A stretch of 15,404 bases of DNA from Thiobacillus sp. GTDB lineage: Bacteria > Pseudomonadota > Gammaproteobacteria > Burkholderiales > Thiobacillaceae. Positions 1 to 4,998 of the stretch are shown one piece after another. Below the pieces are notes generated by a model. The model had not been told where the DNA came from and ran no database searches. It saw only the letters and a program-made list of their open reading frames with translations. The position numbers and the translations under genes were made by a program. Position 1 is the first letter of the stretch. Every line of letters starts with the position of its first letter. The DNA is taken from assembly GCA_018780025.1 (NCBI GenBank), contig JADMKH010000265.1:1-15404 (forward strand). Direction: 5' to 3'.

Positions 1-92
1 ACAACGTGGGAATATTTGATGATGATGGGATCCGCCGCGTAGGCGGGTGCAATGACAAAGGCAGCCGCAATGGCCAACAGACGCAATGACAT
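1..92 (-). CDS. TRAP transporter solute-binding protein, DctP type (5' end only)
   Basis: Only the first 30 codons lie in the window, reading leftward from an ATG at 92-90. The translation is a typical Sec signal peptide (MSLRLLAIAAAFVIAPAYA) followed by ADPIIIKYSHVV. The mature start with an (I/V)K(F/Y)SHVV strand is characteristic of DctP-family periplasmic binding proteins of TRAP transporters, which bind C4-dicarboxylates or other organic acids. A good ribosome binding site (AAGGAGA, complement of 98-104) sits 5 nt before the ATG and fixes the start. The gene is divergent from the sulfur-related operon and probably not part of it. The family call rests on a short N-terminus, so the substrate is unknown. 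Confidence 0.65.
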   Translation of the reverse strand, partial: MSLRLLAIAAAFVIAPAYAADPIIIKYSHV

Positions 93-464
93 GGTGCTCT
101 CCTTTTTAGGACAGGATGCGAGTGGATACCCATAGCGGACATTTATAGTGTAACCCCGCATGTGTTCGGCATGTTTATGTTGACGGCAGGCCAGACCTCA
201 GTGGTATCGCGCGGCGCAGCCGTACCCTAAGCAGATCTTTGTATTCGGGCATCAGGCCATCCCGATTCCGAAGCCGTATTTTCCCGAAACCATGGGTGGC
301 ATGCCATCGGGGAATTTGCTTCCAAGGTGATTCCCGCAATGGGAAGTTGGGTTTCCCATCAGAAGCTGTCGTTCACAATGCGAATTAAGCTTTACATTCA
401 ATTGGTTGCCGCATCCGCTGCGACATGTAACGCGCTATCCACTTCGCCCGTGATCCCGTAAAAT

Positions 465-489
465 AAACATAACATATTGAAATTAAACA
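465..489 (+). repeat. Copy 1 of a 25-bp promoter-upstream box with IHF-like site
   Basis: This AT-rich box matches 6766-6790 at 22 of 25 positions. Its core TATTGAAATTAAACA (475-489) differs by one base from TATTGAATTTAAACA at 6776-6790. The complement of 470-482 reads TTTCAATATGTTA, one mismatch from the IHF consensus WATCAANNNNTTR. The box ends 11 nt before the -24 element. IHF commonly bends DNA between activator sites and sigma-54 promoters, so an IHF role is a reasonable inference. Confidence 0.6.
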
Positions 490-500
490 AATAATTAAGT

Positions 501-516
501 TGGCATGGTGGTTGCT
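501..516 (+). promoter_or_regulatory. Sigma-54 (-24/-12) promoter of the CS2-hydrolase-like/SQR operon
   Basis: TGGCATGGTGGTTGCT matches the RpoN consensus TGGCAC-N5-TTGCW with exact GG-N10-GC spacing (GG 502-503, GC 514-515). The predicted transcription start is near 527, giving a leader of about 54 nt before the ATG at 581. A near-identical arrangement, including the downstream TTGCTT-ATC bases and the upstream 25-bp box, occurs before ompW at 6801. That repetition makes a chance match unlikely. Confidence 0.8.
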
Positions 517-580
517 TTATCGTTTGTTGCGCTGTGCAGAGTGGCAGCGCGCAGAAACCAAACTCATAAGGAGCAATACG

Positions 581-1231
581 ATGTCACTAAAAGATGAACT
601 GGAAAAAAAGGTCGCCGAGCGCACTCAGTGGGAGACTCGGCGTCAGTTCGGAGCCGATGGCCCCAACATGCGGCGCCTGTGGGTGCTCGCCTGTATGGAC
701 GAGCGGATGCCGGTGGACGAAGCCTTGGGTATCCAAAGCGACGCGTATGGCGGTGGTGGCGACGCCCACCTGTTCCGCAACGCAGGTGGAATCATTACCG
801 ATGACGCAGTGCGTTCAGCCATGCTGACAATCAATTTTTTTGGCACAAAAGAGATTGTGGTGGTGCAGCACACGGGTTGCGGAATGTTGTCGGCTAACGG
901 TGTCGATCTGGAGAAGGCTTTACGGGCGAAAGGAATCGATCTCGATAACATAACTCTCGATCCCACCTTGCCTGAAATGAAATTGGAGAAAGGCGCTTTT
1001 GCCAAGTGGATCGGCATGATGGATGACGTGGATGAAACCTGCATCAAGCCCGTTGAGGGGTTCCGGAATCATCCACTGATCCCCAAGGATATTGTCATTA
1101 GTGGTTGGATTTGGGAAACCGAATTCCGGCGCCTGCGTGCACCGAGTAAAGATGCACCGCATCGGGGGGTAACGCAGGCGACTGCAGCATCGATGGGTGT
1201 CAAGGACGTGCAGGAGCCTCGCTGGAAATGA
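581..1231 (+). CDS. Beta-carbonic-anhydrase-fold enzyme, probable CS2/COS hydrolase
   Basis: This 216-residue protein has the zinc site of beta-carbonic anhydrases: C38-x-D40-x-R42 (CMDER) and H97-x-x-C100 (HTGCG). The surrounding sequence (RRLWVLACMDER, FRNAGGIITDDAVRSA, NFFGTKEIVVV, NHPLIPKD, then an RLR-x-P tail) follows, from memory, the pattern of the CS2 hydrolase of Acidianus and its bacterial relatives, which convert CS2 via COS to H2S and CO2, more closely than housekeeping carbonic anhydrases. There is a glycine-rich insert (YGGGGDAH, 56-63). A longer frame runs back to 500, but it overlaps the sigma-54 promoter. The ATG at 581 has AAGGAG at 568-573 with 7-nt spacing. It is the first gene of an operon that contains SQR. 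CO2 hydration remains a possible activity. Confidence 0.8.
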   Translation: MSLKDELEKKVAERTQWETRRQFGADGPNMRRLWVLACMDERMPVDEALGIQSDAYGGGGDAHLFRNAGGIITDDAVRSAMLTINFFGTKEIVVVQHTGCGMLSANGVDLEKALRAKGIDLDNITLDPTLPEMKLEKGAFAKWIGMMDDVDETCIKPVEGFRNHPLIPKDIVISGWIWETEFRRLRAPSKDAPHRGVTQATAASMGVKDVQEPRWK

Positions 1232-1265
1232 ACTGTACATTTATTTACTGAGAAATGAGCCGACG

Positions 1266-1490
1266 ATGCCCATCTATGACTATGAATGCAGGCGCTGTAG
1301 TAAGCGTTTTGAAGCGCTACTTCCAATCGGGGCACCTGCACCGAGGTGTTCCAATTGTAATAGCGTAGTCAGAAAACTTGTACTTGCAGCACCGGTGGTG
1401 CATGGCGGAATGGCGCACGGGCGAGAACGAGCCATGAGCTCCCTTCCGGTCTGCGGGAAGGGATGCTCCTGCTGCCCGCCTAAAGTATAA
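1266..1490 (+). CDS. FmdB-family zinc-ribbon protein with cysteine-rich tail
   Basis: The 74-residue product starts MPIYDYEC, the signature of the FmdB/CxxC-CxxC-SSSS family. The zinc ribbon is C8-x-x-C11 and C28-x-x-C31. The family is named for a regulator near formamidase genes, but most members have no assigned function. The C-terminus carries four more cysteines (C63, C67, C69, C70), ending CSCCPPKV, a second potential metal- or thiol-binding site. The ATG at 1266 begins the conserved family N-terminus; an in-frame extension to 1197 would overlap the hydrolase gene and is not needed. The gene lies 34 nt after the hydrolase stop, with only a weak ribosome binding site, so it is probably co-transcribed and perhaps translationally coupled. 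Confidence 0.8.
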   Translation: MPIYDYECRRCSKRFEALLPIGAPAPRCSNCNSVVRKLVLAAPVVHGGMAHGRERAMSSLPVCGKGCSCCPPKV

Positions 1491-1575
1491 AAAAGTGGTC
1501 CGGCTTTTCAATGTGAATGTTGATGACATGAGGAAGGCTGGCGGTTCTGCGCTTTGTTTATTGACTGGGGACAAA

Positions 1576-2001
1576 ATGAAAATTGGCGAGATATCCATGA
1601 TTGGCAGATATGACGGGTTGGGCATGACGGCATCTTCTTTGTGCATCGCACACTGTGTCCTGCTGCCCTTGGCTATAGGACTCATCCCTGCAATAGGCTT
1701 GAGCTTTCTGGCGAGTGAGGAGATTCATCGGTTTCTGTTACTGGGGATGATGGTGATCGCCGCCTTGTCTTTCGGACTGGGTTACCCAAAGCACCACCGA
1801 AAGCATGTTTTAGGCCTCATGGTTGCGGGGCTTGGCCTGTTGTCGTTGGCGGTTTTTTCTGACGGGCGCCTAAGCGAGTCTTGGGAAACCGGATTTACTA
1901 TTGTTGGCGGCATGGCCATGGTGAGCGCGCACTGGCTGAACCGAAGTTTTTGTCGATCCTGCGTCGTTTGCGCAGTCGAAGAGAATTGCTGCGACGGATA
2001 A
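1576..2001 (+). CDS. MerC-like small membrane protein with cysteine-rich C-terminus
   Basis: The 141-residue protein has about four hydrophobic segments (near 18-45, 53-69, 78-95 and 106-121). The first contains ASSLC23IAHC27, the cysteine pair seen in the first membrane helix of MerC mercury-uptake proteins. A polar tail ends with C126-x-x-C129-x-x-C132 and C138-C139. MerC-domain proteins move Hg(II) or other soft metals across the inner membrane, but many chromosomal members have no mer genes nearby, as here. Start at 1576 is preferred: GGGGA at 1567-1571 precedes it, and the length fits the family (about 140). The frame is open upstream to a GTG at 1495 and an ATG at 1528, neither with a good ribosome binding site. 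The substrate is unknown; context suggests a role linked to sulfide. Confidence 0.72.
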   Translation: MKIGEISMIGRYDGLGMTASSLCIAHCVLLPLAIGLIPAIGLSFLASEEIHRFLLLGMMVIAALSFGLGYPKHHRKHVLGLMVAGLGLLSLAVFSDGRLSESWETGFTIVGGMAMVSAHWLNRSFCRSCVVCAVEENCCDG

Positions 2002-2114
2002 CGCGAATTTGGTATCGGTGTGCCAAATGAAGGAAGACATCATGCCGGACGTGAAACTGGAAGTAGGGTAACGCGAATTCGGTGCTTATTAATCATGTTG
2101 AGGATACCAATAAA
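2002..2114 (+). other. Spacer with 14-codon mini-ORF and a short direct repeat
   Basis: The gap between the merC-like and SQR genes holds a tiny frame, ATG 2027 to TAA 2069-2071, encoding MKEDIMPDVKLEVG. The bases around its stop (TAACGCGAATTCGGT, 2069-2083) repeat those around the merC-like stop (TAACGCGAATTTGGT, 1999-2013) with one mismatch. The mini-ORF may be a leader peptide, the remnant of a lost gene, or chance. No promoter is recognisable here. Confidence 0.3.
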
Positions 2115-3383
2115 ATGGCTCATATCGTAATTCTGGGCGCCGGCATCGGCGGTATGCCCATGGCATTTGAGATGCGTGAAATGGCGCGTGCGCAAGACCG
2201 GATTACGGTAATTTCCAACGCATCGACTTTCCACTTTGTGCCATCCAATCCCTGGGTCGCCGTGAGCTGGCGTAAGCGCGCGGATATCGAACTGTCCATC
2301 GAACCGATTCTTAAAAAGAAAAAAATCGACTTCATTGCGGTTGCGGCCAAACGCGTTCATCCCGAGCAAAACAGAATCGAACTGGAAGACGGGCGCAGCA
2401 TCGATTACGATTTTCTAGTCATTGCGACCGGTCCGAAATTGGCGTTCGACGAGGTTGGGGGGCTCGGTCCCCACGGCCATACGCAGTCGGTGTGCCATGT
2501 CGATCACGCGGTTACATCCAGCACCGTCTGGCAGAGTTTTGTCAAAGATCCCGGCCCCATCGTGGTGGGCGCCGTGCAGGGCGCATCGTGTTTTGGGCCT
2601 GCGTACGAGTTCGCCATGATCATGGAAACCGATCTGCGCCGCCGCAAAATCCGCGACAAGGTGCCGATGACTTTTGTGACCGCCGAGCCCTATATCGGTC
2701 ATTTGGGCTTGGGCGGGGTGGGCGACTCGAAGGGCATGATCGAATCGGCATTCCGGGACAAGCACGTCAAGTGGATCTGCAACGCCAAGGTCGCCAAAGT
2801 CGAAGCGGGGAAAATGTTCGTGACCGAAATGAACGAGGACGGCACCGAGAAGAAACAGCATGAGTTGCCATTCAAGTATTCCATGATGCTGCCCGCGTTC
2901 AAGGGCGTGGATGCCGTGTTTGGCATCGAGGGGCTCTGCAATCCGCGCGGCTTCATCCTGATCGACGCGTACCAGCGTAACCCCACGTTCAAGAATGTGT
3001 TCGGGGTGGGCGTGTGTGTCGCCATTCCGCCTGTGGAGGCCACCCCCGTTCCGACCGGAACGCCTAAAACCGGCTACATGATCGAGTCCATGGTGAGTGC
3101 AACTGCACGCAATATCCGTGCCCTGCTGGATGGTCGGGCGCCCAAGGAAAAAGCGACCTGGAATGCTGTCTGCCTGGCGGATTTCGGCGACACAGGCATC
3201 GCCTTCGCCGCACTGCCGCAAATTCCGCCACGCAACGTCAACTGGTTTTCTGAAGGGAAATGGGTGCATCTGGCCAAGGTCGCATTCGAAAAATATTTCA
3301 TGCACAAAATGCGGAAAGGGACATCGGAGCCTTTCTATGAAAATCTGGCGTTAAAGACTTTGGGCATCAAAAAGCTGAAATAG
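2115..3383 (+). CDS. sqr: Sulfide:quinone oxidoreductase, Acidithiobacillus type
   Basis: SQR is a membrane-associated flavoprotein that oxidises H2S to polysulfide or sulfur and passes electrons to quinone. The 422-residue protein begins with the FAD-binding MAHIVILGAGIGG loop. It carries the three catalytic cysteines known from the A. ferrooxidans enzyme (there C128, C160, C356): C127 in SVCHVDHA, C159 in GASCFGP and C353 in WNAVCLADFGD. Other conserved stretches are FVPSNPWV, IATGPKLAF, EPYIGHLG, PVPTGTPKTGYMIESM and WVHLAKVAFEKYF. The last is an amphipathic C-terminal region likely to contact the membrane. Start 2115 is chosen because MAHIVILGAG is the usual N-terminus and TTGAGGA (2098-2104) lies upstream. 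SQR would consume sulfide released by the first gene of the operon. Confidence 0.93.
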   Translation: MAHIVILGAGIGGMPMAFEMREMARAQDRITVISNASTFHFVPSNPWVAVSWRKRADIELSIEPILKKKKIDFIAVAAKRVHPEQNRIELEDGRSIDYDFLVIATGPKLAFDEVGGLGPHGHTQSVCHVDHAVTSSTVWQSFVKDPGPIVVGAVQGASCFGPAYEFAMIMETDLRRRKIRDKVPMTFVTAEPYIGHLGLGGVGDSKGMIESAFRDKHVKWICNAKVAKVEAGKMFVTEMNEDGTEKKQHELPFKYSMMLPAFKGVDAVFGIEGLCNPRGFILIDAYQRNPTFKNVFGVGVCVAIPPVEATPVPTGTPKTGYMIESMVSATARNIRALLDGRAPKEKATWNAVCLADFGDTGIAFAALPQIPPRNVNWFSEGKWVHLAKVAFEKYFMHKMRKGTSEPFYENLALKTLGIKKLK

Positions 3384-3385
3384 CA

Positions 3386-3408
3386 CAAGCCCAGGTAACT
3401 CGGGTTTG
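3386..3408 (+). terminator. Weak hairpin just after sqr
   Basis: CAAGCCC (3386-3392) can pair with GGGTTTG (3402-3408), including one G-U pair, around a 9-nt loop. No U-run follows, so it is more likely an mRNA-stabilising or partial attenuating hairpin than a full terminator. It overlaps the possible -24 element at 3407. Confidence 0.3.
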
Positions 3409-3422
3409 GCTGGAAGTCTGCA
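3407..3422 (+). promoter_or_regulatory. Possible third sigma-54 promoter, upstream of the porin
   Basis: TTGGCTGGAAGTCTGCA (3406-3422) has the invariant GG (3408-3409) and GC (3420-3421) with N10 spacing, and differs from TTGC at one base in the -12 element. The predicted start would be near 3433, about 57 nt before the porin ATG. Unlike the promoters at 501 and 6801, it lacks the 25-bp upstream box, so it could be chance. Confidence 0.35.
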
Positions 3423-3489
3423 AAAACCACGCTGTCGCCACCCGGTTTTACGCATGCTGCGCGTCTGCGTACCCATTTCTGGGGTAAGG

Positions 3490-4851
3490 ATGAAACGTAT
3501 AGTAATGATGCCCGTCCTCATGCTGCTGGGCACGCCGGCCTGCGCTGAAGACAGCCCAGAAGCCATTCGCGACGAGATTCGGCGGGTGATGACCGCTTAC
3601 GAATCCCGTATCAGTGAACTGGAAGCGCGTCTGGCGCAAACCGAGGCTGTGCTCAAACAGACAGACGCAAGAGTCGAACAGGCCGTCAGCACCGCGGCCG
3701 GCAACACGCCAGGCCGGGCCGATGGCTTCAACCCGGAAATTTCCCTGGTCCTGTCCGGCACCGCGACTTACCTGCAGCACAACCCGGATCGTTACCAGAT
3801 CGCGGGCTTCATCCCCAGCGGGGACGAAGTCGCACCGGGGCCGCGCAATTTCTCCCTGGGCGAGTCGATGCTGAGTTTCAATTCCGACGTGGGGCGGGCC
3901 TTTCACGGAAAATTATCCTTGTCGCTGGCGCCGGACAATAGCGTGAGTCTGGAAAACGCCTATATTCAATCCAGGCATGCGGGCGACGGCATCAGCTATA
4001 CGGCTGGGCGTTTTTTCTCCGGCATCGGCTATATGAACCAGCAATGTCTGGACGATTGGGATTTCACCGACACCGCGCTGCCCTACAAGGCTTTTCTCGG
4101 AAATCAGTACAAGCAGGATGGCGTGCAGGTGAAATGGGGGATGTCGCCAGCCAATATGTCGGTGGAATGGGGCGTAGAACTGGGCCGGGGGCGGGGTTTC
4201 CCGGTCGCTGAAGAAAACGACGGCATAGCGGGTGCCCTGTACGCGCATGTGAGCGGTAATGCTGGAATTTCCAGTTCCTGGCGCGCGGGGTTGTCTTACC
4301 TGGGGGTCGATCCAAAGGAGCGCAGCTATGAAGACACCGATGCACTTGGCGCGCCGACACGCAATGGTTTCAGCGGCAAGAGCCGTCTCTGGATCGCCGA
4401 TTTTGTCTGGAAATGGGCGCCTGACGGCAATTCCGCGGTGAGCAACTTCAAACTCCAGGGCGAGTATTTCCACCGTAACGAAGCGGGCACGCTGAGTTGT
4501 GCCGGCGGCAATTGCGCTGCCGGCGTCTCGGATCATTATCAAACCGCACAATCCGGCTGGTATCTGCAAGGCATATACCAGTTCATGCCCGCCTGGCGCG
4601 TGGGTTGGCGCCATGACCGGCTAAACAGCGGCAGCCTGCGTTTAGGGGCGGCGCTCAATCCCGACGACCTGCCCGTGCTCGGTGCCTACACGCCCCGCCG
4701 CAACACGCTGATGGTCGACTACAGTCCGGGCGCGTCTTCACGCATCCGCCTGCAATTCACGCGCGATGAATCCCGCCGGGATGTAACGGATAACCAGCTG
4801 ACCCTGCAATACATTGTGCGCCTGGGGGGTGGCCATGATGAGCATGAATAA
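3490..4851 (+). CDS. Outer-membrane porin-like beta-barrel protein
   Basis: The 453-residue product has a signal peptide (MKRIVMMPVLMLLGTPACA, predicted cut after residue 19). A coiled-coil segment follows (about 23-66, heptad-like SELEARLAQTEAVLKQ), as in trimeric porins anchored to peptidoglycan. The rest, from about residue 80, alternates aromatic and polar residues as in a beta-barrel (for example LQGEYFHRNE and LQFTRDESRRDVTDNQLTLQYIVRLG). It resembles porins often found beside metal or small-molecule uptake genes, but the substrate is not readable. Oddities are a hydrophilic tail after the last strand (GGGHDEHE) in place of a terminal aromatic, and three barrel-region cysteines. The ATG at 3490 begins the signal peptide, with GGGG (3481-3484) just upstream. 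It probably admits substrate for the hydrolase/SQR operon. Confidence 0.75.
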   Translation: MKRIVMMPVLMLLGTPACAEDSPEAIRDEIRRVMTAYESRISELEARLAQTEAVLKQTDARVEQAVSTAAGNTPGRADGFNPEISLVLSGTATYLQHNPDRYQIAGFIPSGDEVAPGPRNFSLGESMLSFNSDVGRAFHGKLSLSLAPDNSVSLENAYIQSRHAGDGISYTAGRFFSGIGYMNQQCLDDWDFTDTALPYKAFLGNQYKQDGVQVKWGMSPANMSVEWGVELGRGRGFPVAEENDGIAGALYAHVSGNAGISSSWRAGLSYLGVDPKERSYEDTDALGAPTRNGFSGKSRLWIADFVWKWAPDGNSAVSNFKLQGEYFHRNEAGTLSCAGGNCAAGVSDHYQTAQSGWYLQGIYQFMPAWRVGWRHDRLNSGSLRLGAALNPDDLPVLGAYTPRRNTLMVDYSPGASSRIRLQFTRDESRRDVTDNQLTLQYIVRLGGGHDEHE

Positions 4852-4910
4852 GCGCTCTGGATTTGCCTATATTGCTGCTTGATACAGTTTTTCACACAGG
4901 CGGATGAGAG

Positions 4911-4961
4911 GTGCAAGTCACGGGCGTCCTGGTGTCAAAACGCCCTTGCACAAATGACACC
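4911..4961 (+). other. Nested and alternative hairpins in the porin-regulator gap
   Basis: GGGCGT (4922-4927) pairs with ACGCCC (4940-4945), and outside it GTGCAA (4911-4916) pairs with TTGCAC (4946-4951), leaving a 5-nt bulge. In addition GGTGTC (4931-4936), in the loop, is complementary to GACACC (4956-4961), which could form a competing stem or pseudoknot. No U-run follows. It ends about 37 nt before the regulator ATG, so it may be an attenuator or 5'-UTR element of the regulator, or a transcript-end structure for the porin. Confidence 0.4.
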
Positions 4962-4998
4962 TTCAAAGCGGAAGCCAAAAATAATCAGGAGTACTTCC

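Larger units (their letters stand above)
93..580. promoter_or_regulatory. 488-nt gene-free divergent regulatory region
   Basis: No convincing ORF is present between the divergent dctP-like and hydrolase genes. It contains a 10-bp palindrome TGGCATGCCA (297-306), an inverted repeat with arms ATGGGAA (339-345) and TTCCCAT (353-359), and several other TTCCC/GGGAA blocks between about 280 and 360. Near its right end are an AT-rich IHF-like box and a -24/-12 promoter, listed separately. The inverted repeats lie 140-200 bp upstream of the promoter, a usual position for binding sites of sigma-54 activators, but which repeat is used cannot be told from sequence. Confidence 0.55.

Noticed and set aside
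118..131. GG-N10-GC pattern on the minus strand before the dctP-like gene, a possible sigma-54 promoter
   Set aside because: The elements read TGGG and CGCA, both poor, and the leader would be only about 15 nt. This spacing alone occurs often by chance.
280..360. Clustered TTCCC/GGGAA blocks as a possible repeat array
   Set aside because: Spacing is irregular and the units are only 5 bp; at most these are degenerate binding sites, not a repeat array or CRISPR.
500..580. Upstream extension of the hydrolase gene to 500
   Set aside because: It would place the start codon inside the sigma-54 promoter, has no ribosome binding site, and the extra residues do not resemble the family. ATG 581 has a good site.
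2013..2025. TGGTATCGGTGTGCC upstream of sqr as a -24/-12 promoter
   Set aside because: GG and GC are separated by 9 and not 10 bases, which sigma-54 does not tolerate well.
2415..3305. A 296-codon open frame on the minus strand opposite sqr
   Set aside because: The plus strand clearly encodes SQR with all catalytic cysteines; the antisense translation has no recognisable motif.
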